Of a stretch of 36,357 nucleotides of DNA, positions 1 through 7,633 are shown piece after piece (the first letter of the stretch is position 1; each line of letters starts with the position of its first letter). Position numbers and translations under genes: made by a program. The DNA is taken from positions 1 through 36,357 of the forward strand of contig VSMY01000006.1 of assembly GCA_009773995.1 (NCBI GenBank). The letters run 5' to 3'. The notes below the pieces were generated by a model that worked only from the letters and a program-made list of their open reading frames with translations, searched no databases and was not told where the DNA came from. This stretch comes from Oscillibacter sp. GTDB taxonomy: Bacteria > Bacillota > Clostridia > Oscillospirales > Oscillospiraceae.

Positions 1-228
1 GTCTTCACATTTGGCAAACTTATCTTTTATATCAGTTATGGTAATTTGTGCACGTTGCTTGAAACTTTGCACGGCAAAATCAGCATCAAAGTTCTTAAGC
101 CAAGACAAATCCATTATTGCTTCCAGAATATCTGAGAGAGTTGTAGAAATATCTTCTGGGTCAATTCTAATAAATTGGACAATGGCTTTTCCTGAAACCG
201 GGATTGCTCTTAACTCAAGAATCTTCAT
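1..228 (-). CDS. Unknown protein, 3' part beyond window edge
   Basis: An open frame starts at an ATG at 226-228 and runs 76 codons without a stop to the left edge, so the gene is partial. It begins MKILELRAIPVSGKAIVQF and contains mixed helix/strand-like sequence with no motif I recognise. GAGGTG, which overlaps the stop of the preceding res gene, gives a good ribosome binding site about 5 bases upstream, so the start is well supported. It lies immediately downstream of the type III restriction genes on the same strand and is probably co-transcribed with them. A role in the restriction cassette is inferred from position only. Confidence 0.65.
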   Translation of the reverse strand, partial: MKILELRAIPVSGKAIVQFIRIDPEDISTTLSDILEAIMDLSWLKNFDADFAVQSFKQRAQITITDIKDKFAKCED

Positions 229-237
229 GCCATCACC

Positions 238-2427
238 TCACAAAATTACATTTGTAAGGATAGCCCAATCGTCGCTTTGTATATCGTTAGAATATTTTTC
301 TGTGCAGATACAAAGCTCCTGACTCTGCTTATCCTCCCGAACAAAGCCGCCGCGCAGACCATACTTCGCCAGATAGTTTTTCAAAACCTCAAATTTTCTG
401 GGAGAGAAGATATCAATATCCTCGCTCTTTCCCGTCCGATCAAAGCCGCCCTTGGTTTCGATGATCCATATCTTGCTCCGGACGCTGATGATATAATCCG
501 GGAAGAAGGACTTCAGTTTGCCGAAGCTGTCCATATACACGATGGAAAAATACTCCGCGCCCTTGTCGCCGTTCTTGTAGAACCAATCCACGGTATCACA
601 GGTTTCGCAAAATCGCTCAAATTTCTTTTCTGAGGCAGATCGCGGCTCCACTGAGGTCAGATAGCCCATATACACGTTCTTTTCCATCTCCGCCTGGGAC
701 TTCGCCGTGCCATCATAGGTAAACAGGCAGGACTGAGGAATATGGAACTCCACCGTGGTAATACTGGGTGTTTTGATGATTTGCTGATCCAGCATGACTG
801 CCATCGACTGCCGCACATCGTTTTTGATGCGATAGGCGTTGTTCAGCACAAAAGCGTAGACCTCCCGCGTCTCCAACGTAAGCAGCTTGTTTACGTACTT
901 GGTATTCTTGTCAAAGAGTCGCCGCAGGATGGTATTCATCTGCGCATACTCCAGCCCCACTCTCAGAGCGATCTCCGCCACACGGTGGTGATACTCCCGA
1001 CCATGGGTATGGGTGTCAAGCTTCGTCCAGATGTTGACCGTGTTCAAATCCGCAAACTTGCCGCTGTCCATCGTTGTGACCGCGCCGGACTTTGTATAGT
1101 CCACAATGTCGGATGAGAACACATAGCCCGCTGTTTCCAGTCTTGCCCGGTTCTCGGCAGCGTTGGTTCCAGTGTGGTAGGTCTGAGTGAAATACTGCGC
1201 CATGGCCGTCAGCGCGGCGGCAGCGTCACGGGGCTGGGTCAGACTGGACTTCTGCTCGCTGGTCAAAGTGATTTGCTTGAACTCTGGCCTCAAATACAGC
1301 GTGGCGGCGTCCAGAGCGCCCTTGCCCAGGTTCATCTTGACGCCCTCGGTGAATTTCTCATCCAGGGTGTAGAGATAGCAGCTATCCAGCAGATCACTAC
1401 TGTAGTGTTTCGCCTCTGGCATCCGGCGGATGCGGCCAATGGTCTGTATCTCAAAGGTCTCGCCCATGTTGTCCCGGAGCTTCACAAGGATATGGGCGCG
1501 AGGGCAGTCCCAGCCAGTGGCGACCGCCTGCTTGATGATGACCGCGACCTGTGGGGCGTCGTTGCGCTCAATGTCCTCCAGATTTTCGTGTCTCTTGGAC
1601 AGCCAGACCGCCATCTGGCCGTTCTCATGGGTGATGCCCCTGGTCTCAAACCATCGCTCAATCTCATCCTGCATGACGTCATTTTTGTTGGGGATCTGAA
1701 CAATGATAAGCGGATTGATTTTTGTGCCCTTTTGGAGAAACGCGCTGTGCAGCTCTCGCTGCTTCTTTAACGCCTGCTCCAATAAGAAAGCAATTTGATT
1801 TTCCACCTGGATGTTCTGGGGAAAATTCTCGTTGATGATCAGCATCTTTTTGATGAGTTCTTCCGCAATCACGTCCGCTTCTGGGATGTCGATCAGGTGG
1901 GCCTTGGGGTAGTTTTTCGGCGTGGCAGAACAGCGGATGATCTTTTCCGGGGCGAAATACTGGAGGATGTCCGCCGCTTTCACCGTGTCGTTCTGATGAC
2001 TCTCGTCCACGATGACGATGAAAGAAAGCCCGCTGTTTTTGGCGTTTCGGATATGCTCCAGAAAATTGGTGCGCTCGCCGTCCTTCAAGGCATTGTTGCC
2101 CTTCTTCGTCAGCTTCTCCCAGTTGATGAAACATGCGTCGTTTTCCTCAAAGCCGGAGGTCATCACATCCGCCAGCAGCTTGGTGTGGCTGAGGGGGATG
2201 TACTTGTCCATCTTGGCCTTGCTCTGCTCCTCCAGGTCGCCCTTGCCGGGGGTTAGCCAGATAAAGACCTTGCCAAAGCAGCTCTTGCCGTACTCGTCCA
2301 TGAAGTGGGTCAGGATGATGGTTTTGCCGCTGCCGGTGCAGCTTTTCAGAATGATCTCCTGCTCTGGGCCGGACATGGCCTCCATCAGATCGGCGATGGC
2401 TTTCAGCTGAAAATTTGCAAGCCGCAT
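238..2427 (-). CDS. res: Type III restriction enzyme, Res subunit
   Basis: The 729-residue protein is the ATP-dependent translocase/nuclease subunit of a type III restriction-modification complex. Visible motifs are Walker A (CTGSGKT, about 30-36), a DESH box at 141-144, SAT at 167-169, a motif VI-like QTIGRIRR segment, and a C-terminal PD...ETK nuclease signature (P643-D644, E657, K659). The family cleaves DNA between two unmethylated, oppositely oriented recognition sites in complex with Mod. The ATG lies 2 bases after the mod stop codon, with GGAGGG upstream, indicating translational coupling. At 729 residues it is somewhat shorter than many Res proteins but has both the helicase and nuclease ends, so it looks functional. 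Confidence 0.93.
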   Translation of the reverse strand: MRLANFQLKAIADLMEAMSGPEQEIILKSCTGSGKTIILTHFMDEYGKSCFGKVFIWLTPGKGDLEEQSKAKMDKYIPLSHTKLLADVMTSGFEENDACFINWEKLTKKGNNALKDGERTNFLEHIRNAKNSGLSFIVIVDESHQNDTVKAADILQYFAPEKIIRCSATPKNYPKAHLIDIPEADVIAEELIKKMLIINENFPQNIQVENQIAFLLEQALKKQRELHSAFLQKGTKINPLIIVQIPNKNDVMQDEIERWFETRGITHENGQMAVWLSKRHENLEDIERNDAPQVAVIIKQAVATGWDCPRAHILVKLRDNMGETFEIQTIGRIRRMPEAKHYSSDLLDSCYLYTLDEKFTEGVKMNLGKGALDAATLYLRPEFKQITLTSEQKSSLTQPRDAAAALTAMAQYFTQTYHTGTNAAENRARLETAGYVFSSDIVDYTKSGAVTTMDSGKFADLNTVNIWTKLDTHTHGREYHHRVAEIALRVGLEYAQMNTILRRLFDKNTKYVNKLLTLETREVYAFVLNNAYRIKNDVRQSMAVMLDQQIIKTPSITTVEFHIPQSCLFTYDGTAKSQAEMEKNVYMGYLTSVEPRSASEKKFERFCETCDTVDWFYKNGDKGAEYFSIVYMDSFGKLKSFFPDYIISVRSKIWIIETKGGFDRTGKSEDIDIFSPRKFEVLKNYLAKYGLRGGFVREDKQSQELCICTEKYSNDIQSDDWAILTNVIL

Positions 2428-2429
2428 GG

Positions 2430-4112
2430 TCAGCCCTCCAGTTCTCGATAGTAGTAGTCAGGGATGATATTGACCCGAATACCTCGCTCTTTGATGGCGG
2501 CGTCCTGCTCCCCAGTTGGCAGGATGTCGTGGCCCAGGTACAAGGTATGGCACTTGGAAAACGCCTCGGGGCGGGCGATGAAGTCCGCCAATTCTTCATC
2601 GGTCAGCACAATGGCAATATCGGCGTTTTCGATAAAGTTGATGCCGTTCTCCAGCTCTACCAACTCCCGGACATGGCACAGAAGCTCGTCCGCATACTCG
2701 TAATAGAGCTGCTCGTTGATGGGTACATAGTCGATGCGATAGTATTTCAGACTGGCCGTATAGCCTTCCCGCTCGATCACCCGCTTGATGCGCTCATAGG
2801 TCACATTCCGGCAGATGTCGTTTTCGTTGTTGGTGCAGAGGATGAATCTCCGGCGGCTATCGGGGTTTTCACAATTATACCGCAATGTAGCTTGTCCAAA
2901 GGTTCCACTACCAGAAAAGAAGTCGAGCATCACAGCCTTGGGTTTGCCTATCGTACCAATTTGAATAACATACTTCAAAAGATTAACAGGTTTAGGATAT
3001 GGAAACACTTTTCTATCAAATAGTTTTCCAAGATCAGAGGTTCCCTCTTTTGTCATTCCTACGGTTTCGGGTAAATGTGTTGTTGTGGAAGAAATTCCAG
3101 AAATGCCTCCGGTTTTTTTTAATGCCTTTGCTTCATCTTCATCTCGGTAATATCGCATTTGAGGTTTGGAAATTTTCAAAAATGGGTAGTCACCCGGGAA
3201 AATAATCTTCTTCTCTTTTAAATATTGCGGTAATGTATCTACCGTTACTGCCCATACGCGGTTAGGATTAACCGGATATTCCGCTCCGTTTTTCGGATCA
3301 ACCAGGGTAAACGCACTGTTGGGACGTTCTTCGGCTGTCCGCTGTGTTGTCAAATCGTGGACTCTCCACTCTCTACTCGGAATATCGTCAGTCACAAAAT
3401 ACTTGCGCTGATTTTCCCTACGGGTAAATGCGTTAAATTTTCCGCTTGCCGCATAAATTAGAATCCATTCATAGTCTTGAGAAACTCCAAAGGGAACATC
3501 TGTCTTTGCCGTCCTTTTTCTCCAAGGTATCATTCCCGCATAATTATCTTCACCATAAATCCTGTCACACAAGAGCTTTAAGTTCGCTTGCTCATTATCA
3601 TCAATACTGAGGAAAATCACACCATCAGGAGCCAAAAGTCTCTTTGCAATTTCTAAGCGCTTTGCCATGAAAGAAAGCCATTTTGAATGAATATAGCTGT
3701 CCGATTTTGTAATGAAATTATCATCATATTTAAAATCGTCTATTCCTCTATTATACGGAGGATCAATGTAAATCAGGTCGATTCGCCCCCGATGGGTCTT
3801 TTCCAGCAGCTGCAACGCCGCCAGATTGTCCCCTTCTAGCAGGAAGTTCATCTCGCCGCCGTTGTCAATCAGCAGCGGCCTTTCCTCCGTCAGCACAGGG
3901 GTGTGCCCTGCCAGCACCGTGTCAATGGACTCCTGGTGTTCCTCGAAAATCAGGCCATACTTCTTGCCGTTCACGTCTCTCTCCAAGTCAGAGAGGTAGG
4001 TCAGCAGCCTGCCGGTGTTCTCATCCTGGAGTGCGGCGGCAATGTAGGCACGGATGGCGGAAATTTTGGAGAGCAGGTCGTCCCGCTTTTGTTTGGAGAG
4101 GTTGGTGGACAT
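2430..4112 (-). CDS. mod: Type III DNA-methyltransferase, Mod subunit
   Basis: This is a 560-residue adenine-N6 DNA methyltransferase of the beta class. The catalytic motif IV (DPPY, 117-120) precedes the AdoMet-binding motif I (FSGSGT, 399-404), the order expected for type III Mod. The region between them is the probable target-recognition segment, and its DNA (about 2900-3760) is visibly AT-richer than the two ends, a common sign of exchange of recognition domains. I place the start at the ATG at 4110-4112 (MSTNLSKQKRDD), with GGGAGGAA upstream. A longer frame exists, but it would overlap the preceding small gene. Mod protects host sites and directs Res. Confidence 0.92.
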   Translation of the reverse strand: MSTNLSKQKRDDLLSKISAIRAYIAAALQDENTGRLLTYLSDLERDVNGKKYGLIFEEHQESIDTVLAGHTPVLTEERPLLIDNGGEMNFLLEGDNLAALQLLEKTHRGRIDLIYIDPPYNRGIDDFKYDDNFITKSDSYIHSKWLSFMAKRLEIAKRLLAPDGVIFLSIDDNEQANLKLLCDRIYGEDNYAGMIPWRKRTAKTDVPFGVSQDYEWILIYAASGKFNAFTRRENQRKYFVTDDIPSREWRVHDLTTQRTAEERPNSAFTLVDPKNGAEYPVNPNRVWAVTVDTLPQYLKEKKIIFPGDYPFLKISKPQMRYYRDEDEAKALKKTGGISGISSTTTHLPETVGMTKEGTSDLGKLFDRKVFPYPKPVNLLKYVIQIGTIGKPKAVMLDFFSGSGTFGQATLRYNCENPDSRRRFILCTNNENDICRNVTYERIKRVIEREGYTASLKYYRIDYVPINEQLYYEYADELLCHVRELVELENGINFIENADIAIVLTDEELADFIARPEAFSKCHTLYLGHDILPTGEQDAAIKERGIRVNIIPDYYYRELEG

Positions 4113-4113
4113 A

Positions 4114-4404
4114 TTAGTTTCCTCCCGGATGTTTGTAAAGTTCCTTTGTAATCTTCTCTGCTCCAAGCGCCAACAGAAATTGGCGGCAAGCTGCTGCGGC
4201 ATCTTGAATTGTTTGCGCAGGTATGCGCACTGCGTTGTATACGCCCGCTTCAACGGGATGTTTGCTTGAAACTTCTTGAATGTGTTGGCTTACGGCGTTC
4301 CAATCGTTTTGAAAAACCAGACAGTCAAGCTTTTCAATCTCATCAATAATATCCACGACATCTTTGTTTTCGTGGAACTGCTTCAAATACTCCAAATCTA
4401 TCAT
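4114..4404 (-). CDS. Small protein of unknown function in the type III cassette
   Basis: This encodes 96 residues, acidic at the N-terminus (MIDLEYLKQFHENKD) and probably all-helical. I see no catalytic motif, membrane segment or metal site and do not recognise a family. GAGGAG stands 5-6 bases before the ATG. The stop lies 1 base before the chosen start of mod, so the two genes are tightly packed and likely one transcript. Its placement between a SLOG protein and a type III modification gene suggests an accessory or control role, which is inference only. Confidence 0.7.
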   Translation of the reverse strand: MIDLEYLKQFHENKDVVDIIDEIEKLDCLVFQNDWNAVSQHIQEVSSKHPVEAGVYNAVRIPAQTIQDAAAACRQFLLALGAEKITKELYKHPGGN

Positions 4405-4487
4405 AAGTGGCTCCTCAAAATAGTTTTTGCCATTATACCATATTTTGTGGAAAAATGGGAGAGGTATTTGTATAAGTCACAAACATT

Positions 4488-5006
4488 TTAAGAGGTTGGC
4501 ATTACCGCATTGGGGTCCAAAACCATGACCTCTCGCCCCAACTTCCTGGCGTACCTCACTGTCATCGCCGTTCCGCCCCGCCACTCGCCGTTGTAAACGG
4601 CCAGTAGGCAGGCGGCGTGATCGACTAGGTAGTGGTTACGTTTGAGCATACAGCCCTCACAGTATTCCTGGCTCACATACACAACCTCATCCGCCTGCTC
4701 CAGGATAGAAAAATAGCGTTCCCGCGCCGAAGCCGACCATCCGTCCGCCTGTCCCTCGCAGGGCAGGACACAGTGGAGTTGCAGCGCGGGATTTTCTTTT
4801 TTCAAGGCCAAAACCGTCAGAGCTGCCCAAGTGTCTGCCCCCTCCGCCATGCCGGAGAAGAAGTCCATATACCCAACGTCCACCAGCTTGGCGATCTCTC
4901 CGGCAAGCGTTTCTTTCAGCGCGACACACCGGGCATCGGCCTCGTTGTAGCCCCAGGGGAACTTCCTCGGACGATGGCCGGTGAATGCACAACACTGTTC
5001 AATCAT
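4488..5006 (-). CDS. SLOG-family (DUF1273/YpsA-like) protein
   Basis: The 172-residue protein has the layout of the YpsA/DUF1273 branch of the SLOG superfamily: CAFTGHRPRKFPWGYNE at the N-terminus, FSGMAEGADTWAA in the middle, and a Rossmann-like fold ending near NGEWRGGTAMTVRYA. SLOG proteins bind nucleotides or nucleotide-derived ligands, and several are associated with defence islands. AAAGGAGG lies about 9 bases before the ATG. It is the first gene of the minus-strand group that ends in mod and res, with 83 bases before the next gene. It is divergent from the XRE regulator at 5100 across a palindromic region. Its ligand and role here are unknown. Confidence 0.85.
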   Translation of the reverse strand: MIEQCCAFTGHRPRKFPWGYNEADARCVALKETLAGEIAKLVDVGYMDFFSGMAEGADTWAALTVLALKKENPALQLHCVLPCEGQADGWSASARERYFSILEQADEVVYVSQEYCEGCMLKRNHYLVDHAACLLAVYNGEWRGGTAMTVRYARKLGREVMVLDPNAVMPTS

Positions 5007-5024
5007 AGTAATTAGCCTCCTTTT

Positions 5025-5070
5025 ATATGGCTAAATAATAGCCATATTGCATGGCTATTATATCAGCCAT
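5025..5070. promoter_or_regulatory. Twin palindromes between divergent SLOG and XRE genes
   Basis: The 93-base divergent intergenic region contains ATATGGCT/AGCCATAT (arms 5025-5032 and 5040-5047, 7-base spacer) followed by ATGGCT/AGCCAT (arms 5051-5056 and 5065-5070, 8-base spacer). Both share the ATGGCT half-site. This is the usual layout of an operator bound by a small HTH protein, and the adjacent XRE gene is the obvious candidate. Binding itself is inferred. Confidence 0.55.
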
Positions 5071-5099
5071 AATAGGAACTGTAAAGGGGGCTGGAGTCA

Positions 5100-5303
5100 A
5101 TGATCCATTATGCGCCATTGTGGAAAACGATGGAGGAACAGAAGGTAACGACTTATACTCTGCGGTTCAAACACGGCATGAGCCATGCGACCGTTCAGCG
5201 CCTCCAGGCCAATATGCCGGTATCGACACATACGCTGAATAAGCTGTGTACGATCTTGAATTGCCGCCTGGAAGATGTGGCGGAGTACGTCCCCGACAAA
5301 TAA
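5100..5303 (+). CDS. Small XRE/Cro-type HTH regulator
   Basis: The 67-residue protein is a single helix-turn-helix domain of the compact Cro/C1 type: YAPLWKTMEEQKVTTYTLRF, then the recognition-helix region HATVQRLQANMPVSTHTLN, then the closing helices LCTILNCRLEDVAEYVPDK. Proteins of this size usually bind an operator in their own promoter. A purine-rich AAAGGGGGCTGGAG precedes the ATG. The gene is divergent from the SLOG/type III cassette, and the paired palindromes between them suggest that it controls both directions. A hairpin follows immediately after the stop codon. Confidence 0.88.
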   Translation: MIHYAPLWKTMEEQKVTTYTLRFKHGMSHATVQRLQANMPVSTHTLNKLCTILNCRLEDVAEYVPDK

Positions 5304-5350
5304 CAGCTCTACGGTCTGCGGGTGCAGAACCCTAGAGCTGTTTGCCTTTT
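5303..5350 (+). terminator. Hairpin after XRE gene
   Basis: ACAGCTCTA (5303-5311) pairs perfectly with TAGAGCTGT (5333-5341) and is followed by TTGCCTTTT. The stem begins at the last base of the stop codon. The T tract is interrupted, so termination is likely but may be inefficient. Confidence 0.6.
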
Positions 5351-5365
5351 GAGGGACAAACGCGG

Positions 5366-5456
5366 TGCGTATAAACTCCGCATTTTGATACTGCTTTATA
5401 CGCATAGTTAAGGATCATTTCATGTTATGCGTATAATGATTGTATAAAATGCGTAT
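5366..5456. repeat. Cluster of TGCGTAT-type repeats
   Basis: TGCGTATAAA (5366-5375) and TTTATACGCA (5395-5404) form a perfect 10-bp inverted repeat. Two more direct copies of TGCGTAT follow at 5428-5434 and 5450-5456. The sequence between them is AT-rich. The array lies in a gene-free stretch and resembles a multi-site protein-binding region such as operators, iterons or recombinase arm sites. No partner protein can be assigned from sequence. Confidence 0.5.
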
Positions 5457-5492
5457 TAGGGTAGGCTTTGATTCTATAAGGCGGCAATAATG

Positions 5493-5546
5493 CGGCGTTA
5501 ATACGTACAGGCAGAGCGAGGAATCCAATCGTACGTATTAACGCCG
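5493..5546. repeat. Perfect 16-bp inverted repeat
   Basis: CGGCGTTAATACGTAC at 5493-5508 is repeated in inverse orientation at 5531-5546, separated by 22 bases. Pairing continues outward over ATAAT after one mismatch. No T tract follows, so this is probably a protein-binding or recombination site rather than a terminator. It lies between the TGCGTAT cluster and the promoter of the structured RNA. Confidence 0.6.
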
Positions 5547-5622
5547 TATTATGCGCATATAAGCATATCTTGTATCTATACTCGAGAAAGTCAAAGAAAA
5601 ACACAATATATAGAAAAATTTA

Positions 5623-5651
5623 TTGACATAGAGAGTATCTTGTGGTACCAT
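5623..5651 (+). promoter_or_regulatory. Sigma-A type promoter of the structured RNA
   Basis: A consensus TTGACA (5623-5628) and a TACCAT (5646-5651) are separated by 17 bases. The predicted transcription start is near 5657-5660, just before the folded segment. No coding start follows within the next 800 bases. Confidence 0.6.
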
Positions 5652-5656
5652 TTAGC

Positions 5657-5932
5657 TTGTAATTGATTGTTTGTGCGTCACGGTGAAATTCCGTGGGTAG
5701 GCTGTATGCCTACCGGCAGACGTAAGAGCTGCATTGCATACGTTGTTAAGGTTGTACGCTTCGGCTGAAGGGGAGGCGCTCTAAAGGGCGCAGTATGCCC
5801 ATTGGCCGAATTTCGGATTTCAAACTGACCGGTATTTACCGGGGGACGACTTTGCCTATGGGCTAAAATGTAAGATTGCTTGTGCTCTCATGAGAGTACG
5901 AAAGGTTTCAAAGACTTTTCGTGCTCTTTTTT
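5657..5932 (+). ncRNA. Structured non-coding RNA, family unassigned (HEARO/omega-RNA possible)
   Basis: About 275 bases between a promoter and a strong terminator have no plausible frame but fold densely. Hairpins include CACGG/CCGTG (5679-5683, 5691-5695), GGTAGGC/GCCTACC (5696-5702, 5708-5714), GCAG/CTGC (5716-5719, 5729-5732), TTCGGC/GCCGAA (5760-5765, 5805-5810) enclosing GCGCTC/GGGCGC, and CCGGT/ACCGG (5829-5833, 5838-5842). GCCCAT (5797-5802) can pair with ATGGGC (5858-5863), and GTATGC (5704-5709) with GCATAC (5736-5741), suggesting pseudoknots. The compact, pseudoknotted look is compatible with a HEARO (IscB/IsrB guide) RNA, but no such nuclease is nearby. I cannot confirm any family from sequence alone. 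The terminated transcript is much better supported than its identity. Confidence 0.6.
5893..5932 (+). terminator. Rho-independent terminator of the structured RNA
   Basis: A 13-bp stem (5893-5905 with 5915-5927, two G-U pairs) with a 9-base loop is followed by a run of six T's. It is one of the clearest terminators in the window and fixes the 3' end of the RNA near 5930. Confidence 0.85.
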
Positions 5933-6474
5933 GCATTTTTTGGAGTTTTCAGCTCACTCAGAGCAACCGATGGCCCTGCCAGCCGCCGGCCAGGAAAACA
6001 GGATGCTGCACAGGTCAGCACTGCCATACCCTCCCCGCTTTGAGGTTTGCGGGGGCACAGGGTGGATAACCTCAGAGGCCGTTGGCAGCGGCCTCACCTC
6101 TCATGGGCTCCGACACCGCGTCGGTCCGGCAGCGTGAGGGAAGCACATCCCGCGATCCCAGCTGGAGGGATCACAGGACACACGCGGCATACGCCGCAGC
6201 CGAGTTGAGCGGTTTGTGTTCACGGCAGCCTGTAAGGGCAGGGTGAAATCATCCTACGCTGTATCGTACTCACCATCGTACAATTCCAAATAGAGACAGA
6301 CGCACTCCGCACAATGTTCATTGTCCTTAAAGTCCTGCAATTTCAGGGTTTTCAGCAGCAGAGACGGTGGAGAAAACGGACTGCCTCATCAGAAATCAGG
6401 CAGAAACAGCTGCCTGTGCCACTGGGCAAACTATGCCCATTTGAACATCATTTGTAAAAATAAGGAGCAATGCT
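5933..6474. other. Gene-free stretch upstream of integrase
   Basis: I see no supported gene in these 540 bases. Short open frames here lack ribosome binding sites and protein-like composition. On the minus strand, 6254-6385 reads as about 43 codons without a start, ending CVCLYLELYDGEYDTA and a stop. It has protein-like character and may be the tail of a lost gene. GGGCA/TGCCC (about 6424-6438) forms a small hairpin shortly before the integrase. Confidence 0.4.
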
Positions 6475-7392
6475 ATGACAATAAAAACGCAAAATCCCGG
6501 TATCTACCAAACCCTTATCGCCCAGTTGGACAAGGTTGCCCGGCATAACCGACAGGGCAGCTTCCGCACCAAGGAGCGATACTACGAGGCCATGCAGCGG
6601 TTCTGTAAATTTCTTTCGGAGGAATACCGGCTGCAAAAGCTGGCAAACATCAACGGCAAGCACCTGACTGCCTATGTCCTCTATATGCAGGATCGGGGCA
6701 AATCCGCCTCCACCATCAAGACCGACCTGGCGGGCATTCGTTTCTTTCACGACAAAATGGAGCGTACAAAATACCGCCTGCCCTCCAACGATGATCTGGC
6801 GGTGGAGCTGGAGCGCCGGCGGTTCGGTGGGGTAGACCGCACGTGGAGTACCTCAGAGTTTAACCGGTTTCTGGCACACTGTATGACGGACGGCCATGAG
6901 GATTACGCCGCCGTCGCCTGCCTGACCTGGTACGCCGGACTGCGCATCCACGAGTGCTTCCGCATTGATACAGCCACGGCGGAACAGGCCCTCCGGGAAA
7001 ACGCAATCACGATCAAAGGAAAGGGTGGCAAGGTCCGCACTGTCCCTATCAACGAGAGCATTTCCATCGAACTGAAAAAACTGCTGGCTGTCACCAAGCG
7101 GGGACACAAGCTGTTTGTCCCGGACGGCGTGCCCACCGACGTCGCCATCGCCCGGCTCCAGCAGTACATCTATCAGGGGCGGCCTCAGATCCAGGACGAG
7201 GATTCCACTCGCCCCATGACCCACCATGGCCTGCGCCACAGCTTCGCCGCCCGGACCTATCAGGAATTAATCGACAGCGGTATGAGTCCGCTCAGCGCTA
7301 GTCTGCGAGTTTCTCGGCTTCTGGGCCATGAGCGGCCTGATGTCACCCGGGGCTATCTGGCATCTGTAAAGGACGGTGCTGATGGGAAATAG
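6475..7392 (+). CDS. Tyrosine recombinase/integrase
   Basis: The 305-residue protein is a complete phage-integrase-family recombinase. The N-terminal SAM-like core-binding domain spans about 25-100 (YYEAMQRFCKFLSEEYRL, then TAYVLYMQDRGKSASTIKT). The catalytic set is present: R157 in AGLRIHE, a lysine in KGKGGK (181-186), H251 and R254 in HHGLRHS, H285 in LLGHERPD and the nucleophile Y294 in TRGYL. It has no arm-binding N-terminal extension. AAGGAG lies 6 bases before the ATG. It is followed by the tnpW-like gene and a large serine recombinase, so the region holds recombinases of two mechanisms. Its target is unknown. Confidence 0.92.
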   Translation: MTIKTQNPGIYQTLIAQLDKVARHNRQGSFRTKERYYEAMQRFCKFLSEEYRLQKLANINGKHLTAYVLYMQDRGKSASTIKTDLAGIRFFHDKMERTKYRLPSNDDLAVELERRRFGGVDRTWSTSEFNRFLAHCMTDGHEDYAAVACLTWYAGLRIHECFRIDTATAEQALRENAITIKGKGGKVRTVPINESISIELKKLLAVTKRGHKLFVPDGVPTDVAIARLQQYIYQGRPQIQDEDSTRPMTHHGLRHSFAARTYQELIDSGMSPLSASLRVSRLLGHERPDVTRGYLASVKDGADGK

Positions 7393-7441
7393 TGGGATAA
7401 ATCACCCTGTTCCAGTGCAAACTAGCCCCGGAGGCGATGCA

Positions 7442-7597
7442 ATGGAACAGCAGACCATCACCATGGGCCAGGTCACCTACGAGCTGCGGCGGGTCTTTCA
7501 AGGGACACGCACCCTCTCTGAGCTGATGGCGGAGCGAATTGCCCAAAATATTCCAGTCGCCCAGTCCGTTGACGGAGGCGGCGGCCATGGGGTATAA
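7442..7597 (+). CDS. TnpW-like small transposon protein
   Basis: The 51-residue protein starts MEQQTITMGQVTYELRRVFQ and matches my recollection of the TnpW family, small proteins carried by Tn4451-type elements beside the TnpX serine recombinase. Function is unknown for the family. I chose the internal ATG at 7442 because GGAGG stands 7 bases upstream; a frame from 7376 is open but lacks a site. It lies between the tyrosine recombinase and LSR A, consistent with a Tn4451-like recombination module. The protein ends in a glycine/histidine-rich GGGGHGV. Confidence 0.7.
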   Translation: MEQQTITMGQVTYELRRVFQGTRTLSELMAERIAQNIPVAQSVDGGGGHGV

Positions 7598-7633
7598 TCA
7601 AACCAGTGGGCCGGTTCACCGGAGGAGGCGAGC

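Noticed and set aside
5657..5932. Structured RNA as a cobalamin riboswitch or group II intron
   Set aside because: The GGTGAAATTCCG stretch is superficially similar to B12 leaders, but the B12 box is not evident and no gene follows. No domain V-like hairpin or reverse transcriptase supports an intron.
5880..6137. 85-codon plus-strand frame
   Set aside because: It starts in the structured RNA's terminator region, has no ribosome binding site and has non-protein-like composition.
6254..6385. Minus-strand coding remnant ending CVCLYLELYDGEYDTA
   Set aside because: It looks protein-like but has no start, no recognised family and only about 43 codons; mentioned only within the gene-free stretch.
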